Source: Candidatus Poribacteria bacterium
Lineage (GTDB): Bacteria > Poribacteria > WGA-4E > WGA-3G
DNA length: 64,000 nucleotides
Assembly: GCA_003635315.1 (NCBI GenBank)
Contig: PYJD01000009.1
Coordinates: 1-64,000 of the forward strand
Direction of reading: 5' to 3'
The notes beneath the pieces were generated by a model. The model was not told the origin of the DNA and made no database searches. It saw only the letters and a list, made by a program, of their open reading frames with translations. Made by a program: the position numbers and the translations under genes. Of the stretch, positions 18,310 through 27,608 are shown piece by piece; position 1 is the first letter of the stretch; each line of letters starts with the position of its first letter.

Positions 18310-18903
18310 AACAGATAGAGAATTACTTTAATACGCATGCTAATACCTAACATAAGTAGAATCAATATGATTAAAGAAAATATATACACAGTTATACAAA
18401 AATCAATAATATCACACATTTTACCTGAGAATTCAGTGTTAAGAAATCCATCAAAAACACTTTTTTATATTTTTACACAAATTCGTAAATTGTCTCTAAA
18501 CATAGGTGGCTACTTACTTAACAGCGAATATACTAAAATAGGGGTGACAGAAAAAAGTTACGATTTCGTAACTTTTTCACATAATAGTAATAGTTTGTTT
18601 ATAAACTGTCCAATACAATCAAATCATCTCAAAAACAACCCAAACGCGCATGCTGCCTCTTTTGTTGTTTGGACTTGGGAACTCACGTTAGAATGCAAGA
18701 AAATCAGAAATATCATGACAGTAGGAATAAAAAATAATCCACAAAAAATACACAAAACTATTGGAATAGAAAAAGAAAAAAATGACACAAAAATCAGCAT
18801 TTTCACAAATTCTCATGTATTCAAAACAGTGTCTCTAAACCCAGTGTAGCACTGGCGGGAGAGGAAAATTACCAATGACACACATTGTGTCAAAAAGTGT
18901 AAC
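18310..18903 (+). ncRNA. Palindromic transcribed element, copy A (candidate structured RNA)
   Basis: Ordered landmarks shared with the copies at 56.1-56.7 and 60.35-60.97 kb: GTTACGATTTCGTAAC (18557-18572) flanked by A and T runs, which looks like an intrinsic terminator; a box reading GATTTTTGTGTC on the other strand (about 18780-18806); the hairpin CCAGTG-TAG-CACTGG (18841-18855); and the hairpin GACACACATTGTGTC (18877-18891) followed by AAAAAGTGTAAC. Stem sequences differ between copies but still pair. Either a roughly 260-nt RNA ending at the first palindrome or a longer transcript is possible. A mobile non-coding element is the alternative reading. Confidence 0.55.
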
Positions 18904-19048
18904 ATTTTAAACAAAAATAAAATATAAATATTACTATCGTTAACTGATAAAAAGGCATAATTATACCTTTGATTTTGCTATGAAAACACCATATTCTATG
19001 GTATACTGCAATTATAGTAAACATTGAAAATAATAACACAAAATCCCG

Positions 19049-19200
19049 GTAGGAGCGATCTCCGAATTGCGATCAAACTGGAACTTGTAGGAGCGATCTC
19101 CGAATTGCGATCAAACCGTATGTTAATCTGTAACTTGTAGGAGCGATCTCCGAATCGCGATTAAACCGTATGATAATCGGGAATCGGAATTCCCCGCCTA
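19049..19200. repeat. Three tandem GTAGGAGCGATCTCCGAATT repeats
   Basis: Copies start at 19049, 19087 and 19137. Each continues into a GCGATCAAAC-like or GCGATTAAAC-like tail, and the first two lie 38 bp apart. The inner GGAGCGATCTCC arms are palindromic. They lie just upstream of hisC and resemble the short intergenic palindromes elsewhere in the window. Confidence 0.85.
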
Positions 19201-19265
19201 CAAGCCAGTATATAGAATTAATTGTATAATCTATCATATATAGGAACCCTGAGCACAAACAAGAA

Positions 19266-20348
19266 ATGTTAAAACCAAATCCAGGTATCGAAACAATAAA
19301 AGCATATCAAGGTGGAAAACCAATTGAAGAGGTTAAAAGGGAACTGGGAATCTCTGACATTATCAAATTGGCTTCAAACGAAAATCCACTCGGTCCGTCT
19401 CCTTTAGCACAACAGGCAATCAAAGAAATATCAACGCAGGTACATTTCTATCCTGATGGAAATGCATTCTATCTTAAAGCAGATTTAGCGAAACATCTTA
19501 ATGTTACCGAAGAACATCTAATACTGACCAACGGTTCAAACGAAGTATTACAGCTCGTAGGAGAAACTTACTTAGGTCCTGGTGACGAGGTAATATATGC
19601 TGAAGGGGCATTTGTCGTATACGGTCTTGTCGCAACTGTTACAGGTGCAACGCCGGTTGTTGTACCAATGCAAAATGATACGCACCATTTACCAGCCATG
19701 GCTGACGCAATAACAGATAAAACCAAAGCAATCTTCATAGCAAATCCAAACAACCCTACTGGAACAATGGTTACTGCTAAGGAAACAGCACATTTTATGG
19801 CACAAGTTCCAGAAGATGTGTTGGTTGTTTTTGATGAAGCGTATTATGAATACGTAACACATCCAGATTATCCACATACACTACCATACGTTATGGATGG
19901 TCGTAATTTCATAATCACTCGAACCTTCTCTAAAATATACGGACTTGCAGGTTTAAGAATTGGGTATGGAATCGCACCACCCGACGTAATCGCAACTATG
20001 AATCCTGTTCGGCAACCATTCAACTGTAATGCTGTCGCACAAGCTGCCGCACGCGCAGCTATCACTGATACTGAATACGTTAAAGAAAGTCAATTGCTTA
20101 ACGAACAAGGTAAGGTGTTCCTATATAATGCATTCGACGATTTAGGTCTTCGTTATATAAAGACTGAAGGGAATTTCATCATGGTTTTTGTTAACCAAGC
20201 TGGAGCAAATATGGCGGAAGCAATGATGAAAAAAGGTGTGATTGTAAGAGCAATGAACAGCTACGGTTATCCTGACGCAATCAGAGTCACTATCGGCAAA
20301 CAGAAGGAAAACGAACGATTCTTCGAAGTCCTCTCTTCACTTATATGA
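19266..20348 (+). CDS. hisC: Histidinol-phosphate aminotransferase
   Basis: A PLP-dependent class I/II aminotransferase that converts imidazole-acetol phosphate and glutamate to histidinol phosphate in histidine synthesis. The 360-residue length fits HisC. Signatures: IKLASNENPLGPSP (about 33-46), ANPNNPTGT for substrate binding, VFDEAYYEY, and the PLP lysine in TRTFSKIYGLAGLRIGYG (about 219-236). Related enzymes act on aromatic or cobalamin precursors, and no other his gene is near, so substrate specificity is less certain than family. It is followed 65 bp later by ispG on the same strand. Confidence 0.88.
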   Translation: MLKPNPGIETIKAYQGGKPIEEVKRELGISDIIKLASNENPLGPSPLAQQAIKEISTQVHFYPDGNAFYLKADLAKHLNVTEEHLILTNGSNEVLQLVGETYLGPGDEVIYAEGAFVVYGLVATVTGATPVVVPMQNDTHHLPAMADAITDKTKAIFIANPNNPTGTMVTAKETAHFMAQVPEDVLVVFDEAYYEYVTHPDYPHTLPYVMDGRNFIITRTFSKIYGLAGLRIGYGIAPPDVIATMNPVRQPFNCNAVAQAAARAAITDTEYVKESQLLNEQGKVFLYNAFDDLGLRYIKTEGNFIMVFVNQAGANMAEAMMKKGVIVRAMNSYGYPDAIRVTIGKQKENERFFEVLSSLI

Positions 20349-20413
20349 ATAAAATAAATTGAAAAACCCAATTCATCAAGTGAACTATTTTTTACTTATA
20401 ACCAAAATTAGCC

Positions 20414-21526
20414 ATGAAAGAATTGATTCAAATAAATAATAGAAAGCCAACCAGAAAAATTATGGTTGGAGATATACCAATAGGTGGCGGTAGTCCAATT
20501 TCTATACAAACTATGACTACCACACTTACCCACGATGTCGATGCAACTCTGGCTCAAGTTGAACGATGTGCTGAAGCAGGTGCACAGATTGTTCGTGTCG
20601 CAGTGCCTGAGGAAAAAGATGCAAATGCATTGTCCACATTGGTAAAACGTTCACCTGTTCCCATAGTCTCAGATATCCATTTCAATTTCAAATTTGCGCT
20701 TGCTGCAGTGGATGCCGGTGTAGCAAAAGTACGTATTAACCCTGGTAATATCGGAAACAAAGAACGTATCGCACAAGTACTCTCTGCTGCTAAATCTGCA
20801 AATATCCCTATCCGTATAGGTGTGAATGAAGGATCACTTGAAAAAGATCTATTGGATAAATATCCTTCACCAACCGCAGAGGCATTAGTTGAAAGCGCAA
20901 TGCGACATGTCAATATCTGTGAAGAACACGATTTTACCGATATTGCTATTTCTGTTAAATCCAGTGATCCAATACGCATGATCAAAGCAAACCGTTTACT
21001 CTCGTCAAAGGTTAACTACCCATTACATCTCGGCGTAACAGAAGCTGGAACACCACGGCGCGCACACGTCAAATCAACACTCGGTATTGGGACATTGTTA
21101 CAAGAAGGTATTGGTGATACCATTCGAATCTCTATTACGGGTGATCCTGTTGAAGAGGTATTAACCGCAAAAGAACTCTTACGTGCACTCGGCATGGCTG
21201 ATGATATTTTAGATGTTATCTCATGTCCTTTCTGTGGACGGGGAGACCCAGAAGCAAATTATGAGAATATCGTGATTGCCGCTGAAGAACTATTGGAGAA
21301 AAATGGCATTAACATACCCGTAGCTGTGATGGGATGTGAAGTCAATGGTCCAGGTGAGACACGAAATGCCAAACTTGGAATACATCTTGGTGGGAAAGAA
21401 CTTGCTGTTCTTAAAGTAGATGGTGAAAAAGTTCGAACATTCCGTGGAAAAGATGAGGTTAATCCAGAATACTTATCCAAGGCATTACTCCAAGCAGCAC
21501 AACAACTACAATTGTCAGAAAGCTAA
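20414..21526 (+). CDS. ispG: 4-hydroxy-3-methylbut-2-enyl diphosphate synthase
   Basis: An iron-sulfur enzyme of the MEP isoprenoid pathway, reducing MEcPP to HMBPP. The 370-residue length is that of the common bacterial form without the large plant-type insertion. The N-terminal TIM barrel has IQTMTTTLTHDVDATLAQV and RINPGNIG. The C-terminal cluster domain carries SCPFCGRG and VMGCEVNGPGE, supplying the cysteines and glutamate of the 4Fe-4S site. It shows the isoprenoid pathway runs through MEP, which fits the uppP gene 4 kb downstream. It needs a flavodoxin or ferredoxin partner; the nearest ferredoxin in the window is the membrane fusion at 17 kb. Confidence 0.96.
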   Translation: MKELIQINNRKPTRKIMVGDIPIGGGSPISIQTMTTTLTHDVDATLAQVERCAEAGAQIVRVAVPEEKDANALSTLVKRSPVPIVSDIHFNFKFALAAVDAGVAKVRINPGNIGNKERIAQVLSAAKSANIPIRIGVNEGSLEKDLLDKYPSPTAEALVESAMRHVNICEEHDFTDIAISVKSSDPIRMIKANRLLSSKVNYPLHLGVTEAGTPRRAHVKSTLGIGTLLQEGIGDTIRISITGDPVEEVLTAKELLRALGMADDILDVISCPFCGRGDPEANYENIVIAAEELLEKNGINIPVAVMGCEVNGPGETRNAKLGIHLGGKELAVLKVDGEKVRTFRGKDEVNPEYLSKALLQAAQQLQLSES

Positions 21527-21573
21527 CTCATTTTGTGAATATTTAATCACTTATTTATATTGGAATATACCCA

Positions 21574-23082
21574 ATGCAGTTCCTGCGTAAAGCTGTTCGA
21601 TCTATAGTTGGACAAATCGTTCTATTCACGATTTTTTTCTTTCTATACCATAAGTTCATAGTATACATCATGCGTGAGACAGGACTCAAGCTTGGAGCTG
21701 TTGGGTATAACGGCGTTTTTACACCGCTCTATGCACCAATAAGACCAGAACTGAGTTGGTGGATCATTCCTGCTGTTCTAATCTGTATCGGGTTCCTATT
21801 TCTCTGTCATAAGTATCTCCTATCCCATAAGGTAAATACTACACAGCTCATTTTAATTGCCATAATTTGCTTCATCGCAATAACAATCAGTGTTACACTG
21901 ATTGATGGATACAATAATGTTGGTAGTGAGGAGGAACCCAATTGGATTCTTGCTCTTCTTGAACCTTATACACGCACAGGATTGGAATATTATGGAGATG
22001 TGCCACGAATTGAAGAGTTAGGTCTGCAAGGTTTTCTACGCGATTTCAGCAAACCCGAACTATTTAATACATTATCAGGACATACCCGAACACATCCTGC
22101 TGGTGGAGTAGTCTTCTTGTGGTTGGTTAGTAAAGTATTTGGGTATAATCTCCTTTCTGCTTCGTTGTGCTCAATCTTTTTCACTGCAATTGTTACCATA
22201 CTCATCTATAAGCTTGGGGTGCATCTTTACGATGAAACAGTTGCGTTATACGCATTACTCCTGTTTCTTATCACACCTAATTTCGTGATGTTTACAGGTA
22301 CATCAATGGACGGTCCCTTTAGTGTATTTCCAATTCTTAGCCTTTATCTATTCTATAAAGCAAGAGAACGAGAGACTAAACCAGACATTGGGTTGGATAC
22401 GTTCCGACCCTACAGTCTTTTAACAGGAATTTCACTTGCCATTGGTATGTTTATGACATATGCAACAGTTGTCATCGGTGTCTTCTTATGTGTCATAGCA
22501 ATATTAGAATATAAACAGTTCAAACAGTATTTGAAAGTCTTAGCATTTGCAGCGGTAGGTTATATAGGGTTCTATGTATTACTATTTATAATTACCGGTT
22601 ACGATCCAATTACCTCAACATGGGCAGCCATAAAAAAAGATGAAGCCGGATTAGGATCAGGTTTTGAAAGTATTGATCGGTTCTTCCATCTGAGTATTGG
22701 AAACCTTTTTGCATTTCTAATTGGTGTAGGTATCCCTATTACTGCTGTTTGGTTCCGTCAAGTCTTAACTACATTCAGCGACTGGAGAAGAAACACTACT
22801 GTAACTGAGGAAGATGCAAGCTCATCAGCAAAACCTTGGTTCTTACGTTTTGAAAAAGCAGATACTTATTTAATTGGATTCTGTATTACCCTATTCTATT
22901 TCACATTTTCAACATGGTTCACAATGGAGGTAGAACGTATCTGGATTTTCATGGTACCGTTCTTCGTTATTCCAGTTGCAAAATTCCTTACAACGCGACC
23001 TCGTTCTGATCTATATTGGGTTGGATGTCTTCTCGTCCTACAACTCATTCTATCAGAAGTATTACTCTATACACATTGGTAG
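21574..23082 (+). CDS. Multi-pass glycosyltransferase, GT39/ArnT-like
   Basis: The 502-residue protein has about ten hydrophobic segments, starting with residues about 15-35. A loop near 165-175 reads GHTRTHPAGG, resembling the HPPG-type motif of polyprenyl-phosphate-dependent GT39/GT-C enzymes. It probably moves a sugar from a lipid-linked donor to an envelope acceptor on the outer face of the inner membrane; donor and acceptor are not determined. It is followed on the same strand by a GT4 glycosyltransferase, a deacetylase and a methyltransferase, together suggesting surface-glycan assembly. Confidence 0.8.
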   Translation: MQFLRKAVRSIVGQIVLFTIFFFLYHKFIVYIMRETGLKLGAVGYNGVFTPLYAPIRPELSWWIIPAVLICIGFLFLCHKYLLSHKVNTTQLILIAIICFIAITISVTLIDGYNNVGSEEEPNWILALLEPYTRTGLEYYGDVPRIEELGLQGFLRDFSKPELFNTLSGHTRTHPAGGVVFLWLVSKVFGYNLLSASLCSIFFTAIVTILIYKLGVHLYDETVALYALLLFLITPNFVMFTGTSMDGPFSVFPILSLYLFYKARERETKPDIGLDTFRPYSLLTGISLAIGMFMTYATVVIGVFLCVIAILEYKQFKQYLKVLAFAAVGYIGFYVLLFIITGYDPITSTWAAIKKDEAGLGSGFESIDRFFHLSIGNLFAFLIGVGIPITAVWFRQVLTTFSDWRRNTTVTEEDASSSAKPWFLRFEKADTYLIGFCITLFYFTFSTWFTMEVERIWIFMVPFFVIPVAKFLTTRPRSDLYWVGCLLVLQLILSEVLLYTHW

Positions 23083-23160
23083 ACAGTAGACATAGTAAAG
23101 TTTGATTTTTACACCCATGTAGTTTCATTCTATTAGAAAATAAACCCTCAGGATAACGAA

Positions 23161-24258
23161 TTGATGCGAATTCTATATGTCATTGATTCTATGACAAGGG
23201 ATGGTGCTGAATCTCAACTGTTAAAAACTTTGGATCGGTTAAAACCTGATGAGTATGAAGTCAGTGTGGTTCTAAGTCGTACTGAAGGAGAGCGAATCAG
23301 AGAACTTACTGCAATCTCATGTGTTCGTGATGTAACCATACTTAACAGTGAAGGTAAAAAAAGAAAAATATTAGAAAATGCATTCACTCTTGGTGGTGTA
23401 ATTAAAGCGATACAACCCGACATTGTACATAGTTGGTTGTGGTATTCAAATTTCCTGACTGGACTTTCACACAGATTGGGACTATGGCGTCGTATTCCAT
23501 TAATCGTTTCGCAGCGTGGGGATTATCATGCAAGATACTCGAAATTCCGACTCTGGATTACAGAGAAGTTCATATATAATCCTGCCGATATTCTCATAAC
23601 AAATTCGCAACAGATCCAACAACTTCTCCAAGATTTATATCCGAACAAAACAATATATAGCATACCAAATATATTGGAACTCCCTACTGAAGAATGGACG
23701 CCAACCCAAAGAGACAGATCAGAGAAGAGCATAGTTTGTGTTGGTAGATTCGCTCCAGAAAAAGGGCATCGATATCTAATTGAAGCTTTAAACCTGTTAG
23801 ACTGTAAGGATCTTCCTTGGCAATGTACTTTTCTCGGTGATGGGGAATTAAAGTCTGAACTAAGTAATCTTGCTGAGAATCTGAATCTGACCGATAAGAT
23901 TTCTTTTCCTGGATTCTGTGATGATGTGTATTCTGTGCTACTACAGGCAGATCTGTTTGTTCTTCCCTCACTTCATGAAGGATCTCCGAATGCATTAATT
24001 GAAGCGATGGGATTAGGATTACCGTGTATTGCATCTGATGTCGGTGGCATTAAGGATTTAATCGTAAATGGAAAAAACGGTATCCTTGTTCCACCCAAAG
24101 ATTCTATTTCTTTATCCGACGCAGTGAAACAATTAATCACGGATTCCAATTATTCTGAGGATTTAGGTAGAAATGCACGTAAAACTATTCAACAAAAATT
24201 CAACAATACAGAATCCATACGAAAATTAGAAGACATCTACAAAAGTGTTATTTTGTAA
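23161..24258 (+). CDS. GT4-family glycosyltransferase
   Basis: A cytoplasmic nucleotide-sugar glycosyltransferase with two Rossmann domains; 365 residues is typical. The C-terminal half has GRFAPEKGHRYLIEALNLL and the donor-binding LPSLHEGSPNALIEAMGLGL ending in SDVGG, with the conserved E-x7-E arrangement of GT4 enzymes. The sugar is not predictable. The downstream deacetylase starts 2 bases after its stop codon, so the two are very likely co-translated. Confidence 0.92.
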   Translation: MMRILYVIDSMTRDGAESQLLKTLDRLKPDEYEVSVVLSRTEGERIRELTAISCVRDVTILNSEGKKRKILENAFTLGGVIKAIQPDIVHSWLWYSNFLTGLSHRLGLWRRIPLIVSQRGDYHARYSKFRLWITEKFIYNPADILITNSQQIQQLLQDLYPNKTIYSIPNILELPTEEWTPTQRDRSEKSIVCVGRFAPEKGHRYLIEALNLLDCKDLPWQCTFLGDGELKSELSNLAENLNLTDKISFPGFCDDVYSVLLQADLFVLPSLHEGSPNALIEAMGLGLPCIASDVGGIKDLIVNGKNGILVPPKDSISLSDAVKQLITDSNYSEDLGRNARKTIQQKFNNTESIRKLEDIYKSVIL

Positions 24259-24260
24259 GT

Positions 24261-25169
24261 ATGAATCCTAATCGACTTACACAATTTGCCAAAAATCTTA
24301 TTGCATTCGTAATCTATTTCCTCGGTATTCCTTGGTTGGTAAGGGAGTGGATATGCCGAAACAAGGTGACAATTCTCCTATATCACGATGTTTCATCAAA
24401 GGTGTTTGAAAAACACATTAAATACCTTATTCGCAATTACAATATCATCAGTTTAGAGTCGCTCGTTACAGCAATTTACAATCAGGACTTTACAGTATTA
24501 TCAAAGAAAAGTGTCGTAATTACGTTTGATGATGGACACATCGACAATTTCAAACTCCTACCTATTTTTCACAAGTATTCCATTCGACCGACAATATATG
24601 TTTGCACACAGATCATCAACACTCACAGACATTTCTGGTTTAAAATAGAAGGTCTATCCAAAAAAGAGAAAGAACATCTCAAGAGAATACCGAATGAGCA
24701 ACGAATTATATATCTAAGAGATCTCTCTAATTTTGAACCTAAGATAGAATATAAGGATAGGCAAGCACTGAATATTGATGAATTGAAACAAATGATGGAT
24801 AGTGTAGACTTTCAACCACATACACAAACCCATCCTATACTACCTAATTGTACGGAACTCGATTGTAAACAAGAGATCCTTGGGAGTAAGACGGACTTAG
24901 AATTGATGTTAGATCTTGATTGTCTACATTTTAGCTATCCTAATGGAGATTATACTGAACGAGAAATAGAATTTGTAAAAGAGTGCGGCTATCGTTCCGC
25001 ACGTACCACAGATATTGGATGGAACACTATTAATACATCACCTTATACACTTAAGGCAATTCCGATTACTGATTCTGCTGGGTACATTAGATTTTGTGCA
25101 GAAATGACTTCAATACCACAACGGTTGGCGAAAATAGTAAATACTTTCTTATGGAGAAGAGTGAAATAA
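24261..25169 (+). CDS. Polysaccharide deacetylase family protein
   Basis: A NodB-type (CE4) deacetylase, 302 residues. It has an N-terminal hydrophobic segment (about 10-28) and the CE4 motif VVITFDDGHIDN, whose second aspartate binds the metal. The HTQTH stretch in FQPHTQTHPIL supplies the metal histidines, and FSYPNGDY lies further on. It probably removes acetyl groups from an envelope glycan made with the adjacent glycosyltransferases. All the main metal-binding residues are present. Its 3' end overlaps the start of the next gene by 19 bp. Confidence 0.9.
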   Translation: MNPNRLTQFAKNLIAFVIYFLGIPWLVREWICRNKVTILLYHDVSSKVFEKHIKYLIRNYNIISLESLVTAIYNQDFTVLSKKSVVITFDDGHIDNFKLLPIFHKYSIRPTIYVCTQIINTHRHFWFKIEGLSKKEKEHLKRIPNEQRIIYLRDLSNFEPKIEYKDRQALNIDELKQMMDSVDFQPHTQTHPILPNCTELDCKQEILGSKTDLELMLDLDCLHFSYPNGDYTEREIEFVKECGYRSARTTDIGWNTINTSPYTLKAIPITDSAGYIRFCAEMTSIPQRLAKIVNTFLWRRVK

Positions 25170-25846
25170 CAAAATGGCACCATGCCTATATTCAAAATGC
25201 TTATAAAGAATTAGCACAAGGATACACAAAAGACCAGATTGATAGGCTTAATATCAATGCATTAGATAAAAAGGTTTTAGATGTCGGTTGTGGTCCAGGG
25301 AATATGCTTGCTGCGTTATCTTCCCATAATCCGAGACTTCTAATTGGAATTGATACGGATAAGATATTTCTTCTATATGCCAGCGAAAAAACTGAAAATA
25401 TCTTAAAACCTACAGCAGCTCACCCATCCTTTCTTCAAGGAACACTACCCACATTACCTTTTCAGGATGAGACTTTCGATCTTGTCACCTGTTTGCTTGT
25501 GATGCCACATGTACCTGACGATGAAATCGCTATTACAGAACTCACGCGCGTATTAAAATACGGGGGTACACTCGCAATTTCAGGACATGGTCTCGGCTTC
25601 CCATTACGTTATCTCAAAAGGTTCAAATTCAAACCATTACAGATGTATCTCGCAACTATAATCTATCGACTTACTGGAAAAAAGTTGATACGCAATACCC
25701 TACAAAATTCAAAGAAGATATGTAACCTCATGGGTCAATTAGGTATGGACATAGATATACAACATCGTAAAAGAGTGTTTGGATGTGTTGCAACCTATTG
25801 GATAAAAGCTACTAAGAGAGAAGCCAATCCTAAGGCTACACAATAA
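25151..25846 (+). CDS. Class I SAM-dependent methyltransferase
   Basis: The chosen ATG at 25151 (MEKSEITKWH) gives 231 residues and a 19-bp overlap with the deacetylase gene. A start at 25094 would add 19 residues and overlap by 76 bp. Motif I is KVLDVGCGPGNMLAAL and the acidic post-motif is LIGIDTD; FDLVTCLLVMPHV follows. This is the Methyltransf_11 type; the substrate is unknown, perhaps a glycan or polyprenyl acceptor given the neighbours. Its last 52 bases overlap the 3' end of uppP on the other strand. Confidence 0.85.
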   Translation: MEKSEITKWHHAYIQNAYKELAQGYTKDQIDRLNINALDKKVLDVGCGPGNMLAALSSHNPRLLIGIDTDKIFLLYASEKTENILKPTAAHPSFLQGTLPTLPFQDETFDLVTCLLVMPHVPDDEIAITELTRVLKYGGTLAISGHGLGFPLRYLKRFKFKPLQMYLATIIYRLTGKKLIRNTLQNSKKICNLMGQLGMDIDIQHRKRVFGCVATYWIKATKREANPKATQ

Positions 25847-26634
25847 TATGAGAAATGTGAGAATCTTCCTCTGTTTAACACAACCAGTAGAAAACGTAAT
25901 GCAATATAACCAACAAGAAATGAAGCCAACATACCACTACCTAATATATAAGGTGAAATAGTCGTTTCTCCAATATCACGAAGTTTAAGTACAACTGCAC
26001 CCAAAATGGCTGGAATGGAGAGAAGAAAGGAATATTCTGCTGCGGTTTTCGCTGGAATTCCCAAAAACAGGGCAAGGGATATGGTTGTTCCTGAACGCGA
26101 AATCCCAGGTGTAATTGCACATCCTTGGGCAATACCAATGATTGGCGCATGCCACGATTGTAATCCTTTACTTCTCGGTTCGCTCTTATCACACTCTCCT
26201 TTTTGAAGTCGTGGTAACTGAAGGATAATTCCCGTTACAATTAACATTAAGCTAACAAGCCATACTTTATCAAAGAACGATTCAAGTTGTGATTTAAACA
26301 ACACAGCTATCAGACCCGTTGGAATAGAACCGAATAGTATTAACCATATAAATCTCAGATCATCAGATGTTTTTACTGTTTGTATTGGATTACGAAGGAA
26401 ACCTGTATTTACAATGCTTGATATGCTGTTGAATAACAGTCTTGTAATAGACTGTCGATAGACAACAATAATAGCTGCTAATGTTCCAACGTGCAGCATC
26501 ACATCAAAAAAAATAAGTGGTTCGTTTAATCCAAGGAAATGTTGGGCTAAGACGAGATGTCCAGAACTACTAATCGGTAGGAATTCGGTTAAGCCTTGTA
26601 AAGTACCCAGAAGAATCGCATCAAAAAATGTCAT
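25795..26634 (-). CDS. uppP: Undecaprenyl-diphosphatase
   Basis: An inner-membrane phosphatase of the BacA family that recycles undecaprenyl diphosphate to the monophosphate carrier for peptidoglycan and glycan export. The 279-residue length is typical. Both catalytic regions are intact: GLTEFLPISSSGHL near the N-terminus and GCAITPGISRSGTTISL at about 170-186. About eight membrane segments are seen. It is convergent with, and overlaps by 52 bp, the methyltransferase of the glycan cluster. Confidence 0.96.
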   Translation of the reverse strand: MTFFDAILLGTLQGLTEFLPISSSGHLVLAQHFLGLNEPLIFFDVMLHVGTLAAIIVVYRQSITRLLFNSISSIVNTGFLRNPIQTVKTSDDLRFIWLILFGSIPTGLIAVLFKSQLESFFDKVWLVSLMLIVTGIILQLPRLQKGECDKSEPRSKGLQSWHAPIIGIAQGCAITPGISRSGTTISLALFLGIPAKTAAEYSFLLSIPAILGAVVLKLRDIGETTISPYILGSGMLASFLVGYIALRFLLVVLNRGRFSHFSYYCVALGLASLLVAFIQ

Positions 26635-26729
26635 ATAAATAGTATAGCAATGTAGAATACAATGAGCAAGATTTTACGCCAAACTATCATAACCGATAAC
26701 TGAATGGTTTTATAAATGTAGGTTGTCAA

Positions 26730-26758
26730 TTGACACTTATACTTTTTTCTGCTACAAT
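26730..26758 (+). promoter_or_regulatory. Near-consensus sigma70 promoter
   Basis: TTGACA (26730-26735), a 17-base spacer and TACAAT (26753-26758). It ends 33 bases before the LamG gene ATG, which also has AAGGAGA upstream. Confidence 0.8.
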
Positions 26759-26791
26759 ATACACAATTAGCTTCTAAATAAGGAGAAAGAC

Positions 26792-27571
26792 ATGCTAAGA
26801 ATACTATTACTGATTAACATCACAATGATGTTATTATTTACATTCACTCATACTGATGCGGTTGAAAAGGAAGACATAGTAGTCTATTACTCTTTCGATA
26901 AACTTGATGGAAAGAAATTCAAGGATAACTCTGGTAATGGTAATGATGCTGAATTATCTGGAAATGGGAAGTTAGTTGATGGGCAGTTTGGAAAAGCAAT
27001 CAACCTTAGTGGCGGGATTGTACAGATGGTTCCAGCGAATGACTTTATCGTTCCTATTGGGGAAAATGGAGAAATTACAATGGAAGCATGGTTCTATCTT
27101 AATGAACATGCAGCCTACGATGGTATCATCTCTATTGAGACTGAAAGTGGAGGATGCTGTGAATTCCGTACTATGGTGAATCCTAATTTCAATCCTTTCT
27201 GGGATGCAGCACACCATGCAGACAAGAGTTTGGGTAATTTCAAGTTTGAATTAAAGGAATGGTATCACTACGTCTTAGTCGCAGATGGCATAGATGGAAA
27301 AATATATGTGAATGGTAAATTCATTGGCTCACAAGTTGAGAATTTTGAGTTCCCAAAATTCAAAAAAGCAGCAATTTACATTGGCGCCGGTGAAAATCCA
27401 AATGTACACCGCGTTGAGGATGCTATTATTGATGAAGTCGTTATTTATTCAAAAGCACTAACTGAAGAGGAAGTGAAAACCTCTATGGAACTTAGCGTTC
27501 CAGGAGTTTTGGCTGTTGAAGCAAGTAATAAACTCGCTGTTACTTGGGCAAAAATGAAGTCTTCATTTTAA
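26792..27571 (+). CDS. Exported LamG/concanavalin-like domain protein
   Basis: The 259-residue protein has a signal peptide (about 1-24, ending near HTDAVEK). It then carries one LamG jelly-roll domain: VVYYSFDKLDGKKFKDNSGN, EAWFYLNEH, the YHYVLVADG-type strand, KIYVNGKFIG and DEVVIYSKALTEEEV. Such domains bind carbohydrate or mediate surface contact; the ligand is unknown. The strong promoter and ribosome-binding site suggest good expression. Laminin-G proteins of this size are common in Poribacteria-like genomes (general knowledge). Confidence 0.88.
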   Translation: MLRILLLINITMMLLFTFTHTDAVEKEDIVVYYSFDKLDGKKFKDNSGNGNDAELSGNGKLVDGQFGKAINLSGGIVQMVPANDFIVPIGENGEITMEAWFYLNEHAAYDGIISIETESGGCCEFRTMVNPNFNPFWDAAHHADKSLGNFKFELKEWYHYVLVADGIDGKIYVNGKFIGSQVENFEFPKFKKAAIYIGAGENPNVHRVEDAIIDEVVIYSKALTEEEVKTSMELSVPGVLAVEASNKLAVTWAKMKSSF

Positions 27572-27608
27572 CTTTTGATATAGTTCACTGGTTGTTGAGA
27601 ATCGGTTT

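Larger units (their letters stand above)
17616..19265. other. Repeat-rich noncoding region
   Basis: This 1.65-kb region has no convincing gene. It holds an inverted copy of the composite repeat at 60.2 kb (17782-17870), a 105-bp exact direct repeat (17836-17940 and 18030-18134), copy A of the palindromic transcribed element with its promoter (18281-18903), and three tandem copies of a GTAGGAGCGATCTCCGAATT repeat (from 19049). A 170-codon open frame at 18337-18849 lies inside copy A and is judged non-coding, because the equivalent frame in copy B carries stops. Confidence 0.75.

Noticed and set aside
18337-18849. 170-codon open frame starting 28 bases after a strong promoter
   Set aside because: It lies inside element copy A. 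The equivalent frame in copy B meets stop codons on both sides of the conserved palindrome, and the residue pattern (Asn/Lys/Ile-rich, no domain) fits AT-rich noncoding DNA.
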